From NCBI GenBank assembly GCA_038087015.1, contig JASBNA010000114.1, forward strand, positions 1-64,000: a DNA stretch of 64,000 bases. Reading direction: 5' to 3'. The notes beneath the pieces are model-generated. The model was given only the letters and a program-made list of their open reading frames with translations, was not told the DNA's origin and did no database searches. Position 1 is the first letter of the stretch; every line of letters starts with the position of its first letter. Shown here piece after piece: positions 46,868 through 58,795 of the stretch. Both the position numbers and the translations under genes were made by a program. The DNA is from Cerrena zonata. Its lineage: Eukaryota; Basidiomycota; Agaricomycetes; Polyporales; Cerrenaceae.

Positions 46868-47243
46868 TGCTAAATCGATCACCAGCTGTTGCGAACTCAT
46901 GTCAGCGTTGTAAATCCTTTTCCCGGATTGTTACTGACTTCACATTAGGGCATATATGATCTTGACTCCATGCCGTCACAATTTTTGTGCGAGTTGCCTG
47001 CTACGCGTGTACAAGGGGGTGAGGTCTCCATGCTGCCGCAGGTGGCACAAGGGTCCCATTTGTCCAGATTGTTACGAACACTTCCCAGTTGTATCGGTGG
47101 AAACACTGAACGGTGGAACATGCCCCCTGATACATAGTCTAATGATGGATCAAGCCGTCGATACCTTAGTTTCGAGATACGTCAGTACCGTAGCTTCGAG
47201 ATGGAGCCTATCTCAAGACGAATTTCAAGAACGTCGACGGTGA
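46868..47243 (+). pseudogene. RING finger protein fragment
   Basis: RING domains bind E2 enzymes and act in ubiquitin transfer. Exon one contains SITSCCELMSAL; an intron (GTAAAT at 46,910 to CACATTAG at 46,948) joins it in frame to AYMILTPCRHNFCASCLLRV and GPICPDCYEHFPVV. The C-x-H-x2-F-C-x2-C core and the later CPDC fit a RING, but the first Cys pair is SCCEL rather than C-x2-C. The frame ends at 47,243 with RDEFQERRR-like sequence, without the usual C-terminal part. No start codon is obvious. Likely a truncated copy. Confidence 0.55.
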
Positions 47244-47579
47244 TTCCTCCCCCAACTAATTACACTCGCTGTGTCTGATCATTTTATTGCTAGTGATGGG
47301 ATCGTCCATCATCGGGAGCTTTCTGACTTCTGGAACCATTTAACCCTTCTGTCCGTAATTCAAGCGATTCCGCCAACAGGCAACCCCAGTAGCATTACTA
47401 CCTGTCCTGTTCTCTGTTCACTGTCCACACCGTAGCGTACTAGTTGCAGTTCTTAGCTAGCAAATGTACCAAATATGTGTGAGGTCACACTAAGCGTCAC
47501 GGCTCGGACTACACAATTGATCCATGTCATGTTCCTAGAATGTTCCCTATTGCCGTCTGCACTAGCTTTACGAAAAAGA

Positions 47580-47760
47580 TGTCGCTGTTATCTACGAACA
47601 AGTATGGAATGGCCATAGAGGCACGGTGCGAGATGTCAATAGCTAATCTCGCTCAGACTATTCGTTCGAGAAGTTATAACTTCTCGAACGCCAACCAGGA
47701 CATTCCCTGAGACCATTTGGCCTTCGATCTATCGGCAACAACGTAAGCGTCTGAATCATC
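47580..47760 (+). pseudogene. Decayed fragment copy of the SPT5-like gene
   Basis: Reads VIYEQVWNGHRGTVRDVN, then after a broken stretch the nucleotides for NQ-IP-DHLA-DLSAT. It matches the KOW segment of the gene at 42,035-44,932 (VIYEHVWKGHRGIVQEVN and NQAIPLDHLALDLSAT), including the GTAAGC donor that follows. It carries stops and a rearranged middle. Confidence 0.8.
47663..47690. repeat. Perfect 28-base palindrome
   Basis: The half-site CGTTCGAGAAGTTA is followed immediately by its reverse complement with no spacer. It sits inside the SPT5-like fragment, where the parental gene has CTTCTCACACGTCAACC and no left half. Confidence 0.95.
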
Positions 47761-48787
47761 TTATTCTATAAATAAAAATTTATTGTCTGTAGATTTCAAA
47801 TCACGTCCAAGGTTGGGTCGCAACACATGCAATGAAATTGACATTTCAAATAAAGTATGGATGTCACACAACAAACCACTCGTATGCCTTCTCCTTGCCC
47901 ACAAGTAATTTGTGTTGTATTATCCGAACAAAAAATGCCTCGGCCAACCGGAGAAGAATCGTGGTAGTAATTGAGATCACGAAGACACTCAATTTCCAAC
48001 TTAAGAAAACGTCCTACATTAGTATAGGTGTGCTTCTCCTTTGATTATTGTTGCGTTGCGGATGCTCCAGTTTTGTTTTTGTTTCAGTTATATAGCCTGT
48101 CACCCCGTTTTTGTTCTTACCGATACGATCGGATTAAGGTTCGTCTATTGATGCAATGACACGTCTACACCGTTTACTCATTCATATCTTCTTATATATG
48201 AGTTCGTGTTGTGGCCTGTTCGCATCTTTAATTGTTTATCCATCGAACAGCCGGTCTGTTCATCCTCTCAATGCCATCCAAGCCTATCGTCACCTATGCG
48301 CGAGGGGTAAGAAAATATATGGTAAAGAAAACCTCATTATTAACACCCTGCTTTAGACGAAACGGAGGAGCGAAGATTCACTAACGCCACGCCTTCGTAA
48401 GCGCGCTAATCTGAATGCAGAACGAACACCATATATCACTTCTTCCAACATGGCGAGACTTTCATGGTTTCCGCCCTCTACAATGAACTGAACAACTCTG
48501 TATCAGCGCAAAGCCGATTTCGATCCAGTATCTGGCCCTATCACCGTGAAGCGGCAACGACAGAACATGCCTCTAAAGCTTACAAAGACGGTACGGGTAT
48601 TTCCCATAATCGTAGTGGTGTTTGCATTCTGAAACATCTACCAGGGCGAAGCATTATTGCTGAAGGTGGTTGAAGCACTTCAGACCAAGTTTTACGATTA
48701 TCTTTCGGGTGACAACATATCTGCAGCAATGCAACGCAGGCGGCCTTTTCGTGGCCGTGGCGTGAACGTTTCGGACTTGTTACAACC
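47761..48787. other. No gene assigned; possible upstream exons of the next gene
   Basis: Plus frames near 48,400-48,780 include DYLSGDNISAAMQRRRPFRG and could be upstream exons of the leucine-rich gene, but contain stops. Confidence 0.3.
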
Positions 48788-49979
48788 ATGTCAAAAGATC
48801 TCATGTTCCCTTCCCTCTCGGTGAGGGCTCACCAAGGTTTTAACGCCATGTTCCTCTGTCCGTTTTTTGAGGGTTATCGGGACCCCTATTTCCTGGACTG
48901 TACCCTTTCAGGGAGGAAGGACATTGCTGTTCAAGAGCTGAGTCTCATCCGCCGATTCATCGAGAAATACCACCCACCATGCCTCACCATATATGTCAAG
49001 CATAACCTCAGGCCGGAGGTCTTAACGCTCTTGCAACACCGTACCCTTCGTACCCTCCGATTATGCTCGCCCCTTGGTTTTCGACCGGGATACCGCAAGC
49101 ATCCTAAGCAACACATGGGAATAGGCTTGTGGGACCATGTCGTAAACTTTAACGCATCATCCCCATGTCTATTTACCCCTGTCGGTAAACGCTTCCTGTG
49201 TGCAATAGCATGCGGGCAGTCTATCCAGGAGCTTCATTTGAGTAACCACTCTATGTCCCCTCTGGCATGGGCTGCTTTGTTGCCGCAGATCATTGCACCG
49301 AAACTGCGTGTGTTCGAGGTTGACGGACGAGTCTCGCTCAAATGTCTCGGTGCATTTCTTGTTAATCACATCGATATACACACACTGAAGATCGGAAACA
49401 TTTGCATACCTACCCGTCTAGGCAAAGCCATAACACTCCCTGCCCTCACCGATCTACATGCACCGGTCAGTGCGGCCTTACCTCTTCTTCGCGGGAGCCG
49501 AAATATCAATACTCTAGAACTTCTGATGGACGCTTTCGCACATCCTAAACATTTCCGCGAAGCTTTAAGATGTCTTTCGGAATTGCCAGTGGTGGATTTG
49601 TCTTTGGACTTCACTGCCGAACTTGTTGGGATACTAAACGAACCCAACGTACCAGGTTATTTACAGAGCATCACAAATATATCTCTGTATCTCAATTCTG
49701 TCGCCTTCTCGGATTCTATGTTGGTATGTGGATAACGGCTGTGTTTTCTCCTTATAGCGCTGATATCATGTTCTATTAGACGGCAGTCCATGATTGCTTC
49801 GTTGGTTCACCAGCACTCACGATACTTAACATCGCCGAGTTCTTCAAAACCCCTGGCGAGCCTCATCCTATTCTCCTTAAATGTGGGCGGTTCAGTAATG
49901 ATGTGATTATCCAAATTGAGCATACTTGGTCCGAAAATGGCAATGGCTTCCGGTCCCATTGCTAGCGCCTCGTTACTGC
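48788..49979 (+). CDS. Leucine-rich, F-box-type protein of basidiomycetes
   Basis: An open frame of 315 codons (48,788-49,735) is rich in leucine and has irregular repeats such as LTLLQHRTLRTLRLCSPLGF, IQELHLSNHSMSPLAWAALL and INTLELLMDAF. This is the pattern of the leucine-rich part of mushroom F-box proteins, which pick substrates for SCF ubiquitin ligases. I do not see the F-box itself, which would lie upstream. A continuation after 49,780 (VHDCFVGSPALTILNIAEFF) suggests another exon with an intron of about 55 bases. Later parts contain stops. Could be intact in its first half and damaged at the ends. Confidence 0.5.
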
Positions 49980-50666
49980 CAGCAGGTTTCTCTGTCCCCT
50001 ACCACTACGACTTAATGTGGCCAACTTGTCTTTGAACTTCCAATCCTTTTTGATACCTCGGGATCCTCTATTACCTTCATAACCCCAAGGTCAGTCGTCT
50101 GTCGCTTCTCTTTCAAACTCGACACCATCATTCTCAGGACAACCCCAAGCTGTGGTATGGTATCGGCATTCTATACGACTGATACAGTTCCTTGGATCAT
50201 GCCGAGGAGGCCTTCTCTTCTATCCTTCGGATGAACAAAGGTTTGTTTATTTCCTTCGTAGCATCGATAACAATTAATAATATATTGATGTAGCAGGGTC
50301 CTCCAACAGCTAAAACGTTTGACTCTTGTATGGTTGGGCTAATAGACCTTTTGGGACAATGTCCATTGGACTTTCGGACATGGGATTTTATCGGCGCTCC
50401 CTCTTGACGAATTAGGAAGGTGGTTGATCTGAGCCAAGTGTGCGCTCGATCGGTGTGCGTCAGTGCATGGCAGAACGCTGCCCTGACTGCGACTATCTCT
50501 ACGATGTCCCATCCGTCAATGTAGGCTCTCGTACGCCTCGGAATCGGTTCAGGATACAGAGAAGGGTATGTACTTACTCTATTCCACATGGATCTAACTG
50601 ATGATCTGGCACTATACTTAGTGCTCGAACAAAGCCTGCCCCCATACAGTCTTCTACTCCGATCCA
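49980..50666. other. Leucine-rich gene remnant and intergenic sequence
   Basis: Fragments such as RFLCPLPLRLNVANLSLNFQ (near 49,990) continue the leucine-rich protein in a broken frame. Nothing else recognised. Confidence 0.3.
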
Positions 50667-53537
50667 TTGGAACCATCCACTGCCGACAACATCGTTCATG
50701 CCGCACGTCAAGACCCTACTTTTCTTCATTCTCTTGGTTATATGAGAGTCAACTCCAACCTGTTGCATACCCAACTGTACAGCACAGCCGACATCGTACA
50801 TGATTCTAATGTCGACACCTCATGCTTCCCCAACAACCCTTTCACGGGACTAAACCCTACTAATCATACCACATCCCTAAACCCCACTACATCTAATGCC
50901 ACACCCGTACATATCTCAACTACTCCACCTGTGAATCCTCCACCTACGCACCCTTTGCTTACGAATTCTCCGTCTACGAGTACCACACTCACCCCTTCTC
51001 AACCCCACTGTAACGATGGCCGCACTGGCATATTCTGCGCCAACAAAGCATGCGTTACCGCTACTGGTAGCCGTCGTAAAGGTCATATTGGCTGCCAGGG
51101 ACTTTATTGCAAGAGTTGCTGTCAGGGTGTAGCCCGATCCGCGCTACAGCGTGCTACTGAGCGTGGTAGCACGATATATAAGTGTTCAGTGGGTAAGCAC
51201 CGCCTTACAGGTGTCCAGATCAATAGCATTCTGGCGAAAGTAGCTCCCACCTTCCGCTAACCGTCTGTGCCACCACTACTACCTACTAGTCCGAAACCTT
51301 CTCATGATCGAGATGGAGGATCGCAGGAGGAAGAGCCACACTCCCCTCATCTCCCATCGCTATTCCCCTCATCGCTTCCTGTGCAAAGTAATGCAACCAC
51401 CCTCTCGAAATCCATCGCTTTCCTAACGATCAGCATCATCGTCGAAGCTGCCGACTTCTTCCCAGCCTCGATCAACCCTCTCTGTCCCTATTGCGGCTAT
51501 GTGGCAAGAGATGTCTTCGGGATGGGTACAGGCACGCCAGGATGCCGTGAGTAAGGAGGAGAAGGGGCGGAGTGGTAAGACGATGGTTATGGAGACGAAG
51601 GCCCAAAAGCGGATGCAGGTTCAGGTACTTTGCTGGACTGAGGTGTGTTACATCTCATAACAACTTGGATTCAATAGACTAACTGGTGCTGTAGGAAGGG
51701 AAGCAACCAATGGATTTTCCGTTGACGTCCCCTCGGTTTCCTGATTTTTGTCTTGCTGACCACCGGGTCCTATGTTCTATCTTATGCCTTTCCGATGACA
51801 ACCTATACGCCGAAACCTTTATCCCATCAACAGGTCGTTGGTCGTATCACTCTACATCAACTATCCGTGAAGTTATTACAAATCAGGTCCTTCTTTATCG
51901 GTGTCTACCATCTGGTGTTGGCAAATCACTTGTAGACTGCCCAGGGCTTAACCAAGAGGTGGAAAAGCTGCGGCCACGATCTAGCAAACGAAAGCAAGAT
52001 CACTCTGATTGCGCCATACCCAATGTGCCTATCAAAATCCTCGATGACGATGACGATAATGAAACACCTCGTAAGAAGATTCATTCCTTGGTACCGTCGA
52101 CACCCAAGACGATTAGACAACGTTCACTAACACCTCTTGTGATGTCATCACCTACACCTCGTCCTCGACGTCCCTCAATCCAGCCACTCTCATTTGTTAA
52201 ATCTCGCGCTACCTCCCCTGACGATGTGGTATTTTTGGCAGCGCCTCCGCCCAGCCAACGTCAAGTGGGTGGGACACTTAGCACAACATTTGGTGAAGCA
52301 TCCAAACCGCTGTGTTATCGACCGTGGGCGAATGATAGGCCCCTGTATCATGGTGGCAAATGAACTTTCCCATCATCGTTTTATGCGATCGATGTCTTTG
52401 AGGGATTTGACAGTATCACTACTCTCACCAACTCTCGTTCGCCGCGGGTCTGCCTTCGTGATTATTTCCAACAAGTCTTCGGCTTACCCTATGCCAAGTC
52501 CACCTATTCGTTGCATCACACCATCTATCTCCGGCACCCCAATCTAGTAAAGAAATACCGTCAGCAGCGCCGAATTCCCCAAACTACGTATCTTCATTTC
52601 AAGAAGGCCTCCGAGTCTGTTGTGCCATGTGCTACCATTGATACTGATCTTATTGTTATAGATGACAACTCGGATGTGGATGACTTGGATGTGGATGCTG
52701 CAAATAGTACTCAGGAACTGTCTAGTTTTCACCAGCAAATGGTGTCAGAATTGCTCGATAATGGCGATGGTAATGATCATCCTGGTCCTCAGTGTCCGTA
52801 CTGTGATGATGCATACCCTGGCACTCCTACAAAGCACTTGCAAGATTTACGAGCGACTCTTGATGCCCACAGCCGACCATGTCCTATTCCAGGACATCCG
52901 CAACGCCGTTCTGTTAACCCGGTGACACTTGCAACATCTCATTGTGCTCATCATCGACTTGAGCATGATGTTATTCCTCTCACGCGAAAACAGGGATGGC
53001 CGCTATCAATTCAATTTGATCTTCTTCATGCTCGTATTCTTGACTTCATGGAAAGCTTCTTAACATCATCCATGATCCCTGGTCCTCGCTGTTCATTGGG
53101 TCATTGTTAAAGCAGCTCCGGAAGTACAATTCACTCCATGTCTTTGGTCATCATGGCGAATACAAGGTTTCATCAAGCCTCAATGCTGGATAGTAAGTCT
53201 AATGATTCTCCCCTATTTTCTAACTAATAAGTTTTCTATCAGCTATGGTGATCGAGGCTTTGAGATCATTGCATCTACCCTGCTTCTTCTGTTTCCTCTA
53301 GAAGATCATGATGATGTTTGCATTCATGCAGATCCTGAAAGGATGCTACCTACAGACTGCTTTATTCCATTTCCGTCATTTCTTGACCGTATTTTAGTTC
53401 AGCATGTTACAATCCTACTAATTTTGGAAGATAGACCTACACTTGATATCAATGATGCAATAGAGATGATGTTTGCTAGTGCAGACTTTGGTAGATTATA
53501 TTATCCAGTCGATAGTTGCCAGGAGGTAGAGCCTTAG
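50667..53537 (+). CDS. Transposon-associated protein with cysteine cluster and RTC4-like domain
   Basis: The N-terminal exon (50,667-51,260) is Thr/Pro-rich and ends with a cysteine cluster GIFCANKACVTATGSRRKGH and CQGLYCKSCCQGV. The middle part (51,710-52,363) includes SGVGKSLVDCPGL and an acidic DDDDDNE run. The frame SPRVCLRDYFQQVFGLPYAK to YLHFKKAS follows. The C-terminus has SLNAG joined across an intron to YGDRGFEIIASTLLLLFP and ADFGRLYYPVDSC. Y-G-(D/E)-R-G-(F/Y)-E-x-I and the final FG-x-L-x-x-P block are those of the RTC4-like domain as found in many mushroom hypothetical proteins. A frame change near 53,085 suggests one lesion. It ends only 140 bases from the convergent KDZ gene. Confidence 0.6.
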
Positions 53538-53679
53538 TTTAAATTCAATCACTTCTGGTTTAACAACAGCTTGATCTATAAGACACCTAAGTATATAATT
53601 AGACAAGAAGTTCATTACAAGGAAGTTGATAAGGCATTGCATGTTGATGCTGAAGATCAGCAACAATAATTTCATTCCT

Positions 53680-55851
53680 TCATTGAATCATCTCATCTAA
53701 GAAAAACTCATACCAATCCACCCGCATCTCCCGGACAATTCCTTGAAACCCTCCAAACCAGGCATTTGTCATTTCTGCAGCAGAAGAGTTGAAGCACCAT
53801 TTGTCATTAACCATTAAGTCAGGAAAATGAGCAGGATTACACCATCGGCCACAGAATTCGTCTGACTCTTTGTGTTTGGATTTCATATGAAAAACATCAA
53901 CAGGAAGAGCACATCGATCAAAGTGTGAGTCTTGAAGATTATTGATCAACTTTTTGACATGACAATTGTTGTCATGAAAAATAACACCTGGAACTGATTT
54001 TGCAGTAGGGAATAATGCATGAAGGAAGAGCTAGTGTCACAGTTAGTATATATCTTATAGAAAAAGGGATTCTATACTCACCCATACACCATTGGGACTC
54101 TCAGATCCATAAAATGTTGCCCATCCTTGAATTATACCACATGATGTGACACAAAGTTGTTCATTATGTGTATGGTGACATCCAAATTGTGCGTGTGGTT
54201 TAGCATTGCCTTCATCTGACTTGCCTTCACAGCCCTCTTGAGTATTAGGCAAGTCATCTGATGAAGACAGATCTTGCATAATAGCAGTTTCTGGCTGTGT
54301 AACATTGAGATGTTCCAAGCGTTTCTTGAGTTGAAACATTGCAGTACGCTCTATAATCCCTACAACCTCTAACTGGCGATGATCAGCCTTGGAACATGTC
54401 TGATGACCAGGCTCAATATGATTATCACAGTCAACAATAACACATATATCCCGCATATCTGCATGTGTGTAGCAGAATCGATCCCGTTGAGAGGAGAGTG
54501 CCTCTTTGCAATCATGAACACTGCAGCATGGCCGTCCAATAGAAATTCCATCTACAGCACTGGCCTGTAAAGCAGCTTAAAAATATATATAAGTACTAAA
54601 ATAACAATGAAGTGATAATATGACAAACCTGGTGTTCCATCAGGAGATTTATGCTCAGCACAACATAAATTACATGCATGATTCCAATATTTCTGCCCAG
54701 GACCAACCATATGTCGATTTCGAGTTTCAAGTGCAAAGTGTAAACGCTGATCTTGAGGTACACTTACATCAAGAATAAGAATTGTGTTACGTGAAGAACA
54801 ATCAAGTAACAGCCCATGGACAAAGAAGGCATCCCAGACCTGTTCAGTATTGATTTGAAGCTGATATGACCATGGTGCTTGGATACGAACACTTGCATCG
54901 GGTACATCAAGATTATATATGCGAGCAAGATTGGTTGCAGATGTCCTATAAAATATTGGCATAAAAATATCCAAGAAAGAATAGCACCTACCATGAGCAA
55001 ACCATTGCATTTGAAAATCGCTCACACAAGCTTGCTTCAATATAATAATGCATCGAGATATTGACAATATGAGGTGTTCCATGATAGTATATATGTTCAG
55101 AGCTATGTCGATGAACATAGAACGATGGATAGTAGCGAGTATGACAGCCTACAACAGTTTGATTACATGTTTTAAGAAATACATAACACCATACCTGGAC
55201 ATGCTGCAGAGTACACATAGCATGGAAGAGCACCAAAGTTTGTTGTGAATAAAGTTCCTTCATTTGTATTGATTCTTGTAAGTTCACGAGCAGATAGTGC
55301 CTGCGATCCTCGAACATCAAGTGCACACTTGGGATCCAGACACACACGTGTAGGTGGATATAGAGGATAGAATACTGCAAATAATAGCAATCAGCATGAG
55401 ATTTTGCATATTGGGTTCAACGTACCAGTCCGATGGCGAACACCGTATTGTAGGAAGAATGGCAAGTACCGACCATTACGCAGGGCAGTCTCATCCAGGA
55501 GGGAACTACGCTGCGTTCTACACTCCCAGATAAGCTCGCGTTGCGCAGTCCATGCACGTGTGATGCACGGAACATCAACACCAAATGCCTCTGCAAGGAA
55601 ACTAGAGACATTATGTGGTAAAGCGGCGGGAGGCCCGTTGCTATGGATGCTTGCACCCATTCTAAGCCTTCCCCAAAGTGCTGGGCTACAAGAGAGGTGA
55701 AGCGAAAGGTATCCCGAGATGAGAGACTAGTAGGTACATTGCCCTGCATTGAGTGATCAACGGGAGTACAGGTAGTAAGCATCACGACAAACAAACTTGA
55801 AAGTCGATCGTACGTGGCAGTATCGTTGAACGAGCGCCCTATACCTAGCAC
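53680..55851 (-). CDS. KDZ-type transposase with CxC5/CxC6 cysteine clusters
   Basis: KDZ (Kyakuja-Dileera-Zisupton) transposases of basidiomycetes. From the N-terminus: LVAQHFGEGLEWVQASIATG (55,740), TFYPLYPPTRVCLDPKCALD (55,380; CxC5-type cluster), RYYPSFYVHRHSSEHIYYHG (55,130; CxC6-type), ARIYNLDVPDASVRIQ (54,930), and TEQVWDAFFVHGLLLD. Then come PGQKYWNHACNLCCAEH, ICVIVDCDNHIEPGHQTCSK (54,440), HFDRCALPVDVFHMKSKHKE (53,920) and FNSSAAEMTNAWFGGFQGIV (53,740). Many short AT-rich introns are kept, and no stop was seen within exons. The N-terminus expected upstream of 55,851 is missing, and Plavaka-like repeats start within 40 bases. Note the AT-rich composition compared with the neighbours. 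Confidence 0.78.
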
Positions 55852-55887
55852 ACATCAACAACACCAAGCAACCCCCCACCGAAAGTA

Positions 55888-56010
55888 GACCAATGGACTT
55901 ATAGCCCATGGGGCCCAATTCGGGTCGATTTGGGAAATGGACCAATAGACTTATAGCCCGAGCTCACTTCGGGTCGGTCCATCGGTCCAATAGCCCTGGG
56001 CTATTAGCCC
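55888..56010. repeat. Subterminal repeats of a CACTA/Plavaka-type element
   Basis: GACCAATGGACTTATAGCCC (55,888) recurs at 55,940 as GACCAATAGACTTATAGCCC. A related GGTCCAATAGCCC and a small palindrome CCCTGGGCTATTAGCCC follow. Short repeats near the ends are typical of CACTA-like elements, and this cluster lies 5' to the transposase relic at 56.9 kb. Confidence 0.6.
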
Positions 56011-56879
56011 AACTGTCTGAGAGTCAGACGTTCCCGGATTTTGGGGGTCATTGAAGACAGATGGGTATTGGCTGAGGTCTGTGCTGCGTGCAGTGCATGT
56101 GACATGAACCACCGGGATGAAGCGGTTATTGGGGTCAAAGACATGCTGGTGTGGCATGAGTCGGGAGGTTGGTTCGCTCCACTGGTGCGGTGTGGAGGTT
56201 GACTGCAGCTTCTGCGACAGAATCGACAGGGGTTATGTATGATGAAGTGTAGTCCGACCAGTTTGTTGGTGCAGTGTATGTTGGGTGGTCATGTAAGTGC
56301 CCTGAGCTTACGAAGATGGAGTTGTGGCACGCCTGGGTTTGCCTTGTGTTCGCGGGCTCCGTTACCCTTGGGAGCCTTGCTCATTTCTTGGGAAGCAAGA
56401 GTCTATCGCAAGGGCTGACACCAGGTTACCCATTGGTGCTGTGAGTGCTAGCGAAGGGGGGGAGGACTTGGCTGCCAAGGGGTTATGAGTTGGGAGCGGG
56501 ACATTTGGTTTGCATATTCTGAGTCAAGATTGATAAGTGAATGGTGAGATCTATTTGGCGCACCTTTTACAGTCTGGATTTTGCTTGTTTGAGTTTGATT
56601 TCTTTACTTGTTTGAGTTGTTCGCTTCGGGAATGCAGATTGAGATATTTTGGAGTTTCTGTCGTTCGTCTGTGGACAAATGGGGGGAAAGCAAACTTGTG
56701 GGATACCAGATGCATGGGCTAGCGCTGCTGCGGCGTACCGGTGTCATGCTTCGCTTCCGAATTGGTTGATTTACTTCTTGTTTGGGGATAGTGGAAGGAG
56801 GGTTGAAAAAAAGAGTATGTGCCAGGTGAGAATCGTTGACTTGCTTCTCTCGACACCGTGGAGGAACAAGTGAGGTATT
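56011..56879. other. 5' region of the second Plavaka-like element
   Basis: GT-rich sequence with unconvincing frames. Probably the leader or lost N-terminal coding region of the following transposase relic. Confidence 0.4.
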
Positions 56880-58795
56880 TCTCACTGCCGCCATGTATTG
56901 TCCAGGGGTAGTGCCCAATGTACGTAGTATCAAATTATTCTCCTGCCACCTATCAGACACTGACTCTAATCCCCCAAGATGCGATGCTGATCACAAAAAT
57001 TTAAATCAAGAAGCCAGTCAACGATTGCGAACTTGGACAGAGGGTTGGGTGGAGGGGCTGGATTTGGGCACGTTGTGGGAGGACTATGGTATAGTGGGAG
57101 ACATTATGGTAAGTCATTATCTATGGTCTATTCCAGTATAGTAGCACTTATTCTGTAGCCGTTTACAAATGACTTCCCCCGCGCGGATATCCACAAGATG
57201 ATATCTGAAGCACGCGCAAATGCAATTCTCGATCAAGTTGATCGTCGGTGAGTAGTGATGGGTACCTCTGTCTCTCTATATCCGACTCAAACTTTCCATC
57301 ATGCAGTATTGTAGCACTACCCAGCTTCCCAGGCTGACGGCAATTCTCTGAAGGCCGCGGGCTCAATCAATGGACAGGAGACGACTCAAAAGCTCTTATG
57401 AAGGTTTTCCTTCCTGCTATTTCAGGTCTTGTCCCAACTTCTATGGTAGAGGCTATCGCAGCACTCACCAAATTTTGTTATATCCTCCGATGGGATGTGC
57501 TCGATGAAGAAGATCTGGAAGGAGCACAGGAAGTCCTTAATAAATTTGCACGCCTGTGAACCACCTTCCAGGGATCAGGTGTACGTCCTACCGGATTTTC
57601 CTCACCACGCATGCACGCCTTACGCCACTTTCTTACCCATGTACGGAACTTTGGAGTACCCAATAGGCTCTGTTCATCCATAGCTGAATCAAAAAATATA
57701 AAGGCTGTCAAGGAGTCGTATCGACGTTCGAGTCGCTTTGAAGCATTAGGGCAAATGCTTCTTACAAATCATCGTCTTGATAAGCTCGCTGCCTCGCGCG
57801 CCAATTTCGAAGCACGAGGAATGCTTAATCATGCCTCTCCGATGTTTTGAATAAACTGGCAGTAATTCAGCCTCTAGACTATGACGTTTATTGGGATATG
57901 AGGAGCGATGGAGATAGCTCAGATGATGACAGCGACAAAGAAGAGTTCTCAGAACAAGTTGGTGTAAACACCAATCAAATTGCTCGAAGGCAGTACAGCG
58001 AGGTGTTTGATGATATCGACGATCAGGGACCTGCTGCAGAAGGTTCAATACTCAACGAAGTGAGGCTTGTAAGCCGCGCTAGTATCTTTTCTTCCACTCC
58101 AGAGATGATTGTAATTGCCTAACGTTAGTCCTTCTCAAGTACGCCGTGTCCCAAACACTCTTCCAGACCTCACTACCTACTCTGGGTGTAGTGACCTCCC
58201 GCGCCTTACCTCATTGTTCATATACGACCAGCTTCACCCCAACGAATCTGTTGATGGGTCATTGCCTTTACGGGGTCCCGTTATCAACTCGAGGATCCGA
58301 ATTTTCACATCCTCTGTCGCTACCTTCTATGCACCAAGTGACCCCTGTAGCACAGAAGGCATGCATCGTGAACGCATTTGGTGTACGAAACTGTAGCGGA
58401 AAAAATATCCTCGTCATGATTGTGTTTTTGTTTTTACAGATGCTTCACAACCTGGGATGCGTGGTCTTCGCGTTGCTCGCATACGACTCTTCTTCTCTTT
58501 TAAGCTCCACGATGTTCGCTATCCGTGCGCCCTTGTAGAGTAGTTTTTCCGAGTTTCTGATGAGCCTGACGAGGAGACAGGTATGTGGATTGTGGAGCCA
58601 GAGCTCGATTCAGATGGGGGTCATGTTCGCAGTGTGATTCATGTAGATACCATCTTGCATTCAGCACACCTAATGCCTGTTTTTAAAATTGTTGATATAC
58701 CTGCCAGGTTTCATTTTTTCTGACTCTCTAGATGCATTTCGATCTTACTATATAAACAAGTTTGCGGACCGTCACGCCCATGAAATCGCTTTCTA
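56880..58795 (+). pseudogene. Second Plavaka-like transposase, decayed
   Basis: Distinct from the element at 15.9 kb. In order: QRLRTWTEGWVEGLDLGTLW (57,030), PFTNDFPRADIHKMIS (57,165), NQWTGDDSKALMKVFLPAIS (57,375), VEAIAALTKFCYILRWD, GVRPTGFSSPRMHALRHFLT (57,580), RLCSSIAESKNIKAVKESYR (57,670), QMLLTNHRLDKLAASRANFE (57,750). Then the C-terminal domain: RIFTSSVATFYAPSDPC (58,300), QPGMRGLRVARIRLFFSFK, GMWIVEPELDSDG and a final KFADRHAHEIAF-like end (58,770). Stops fall after NKFARL, after ASPMF, after CTKL and after CALV. The block between ADIHKMIS and the QWTGDD motif is shortened, losing the usual TPDLLHQL segment. Inactive. Confidence 0.82.
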
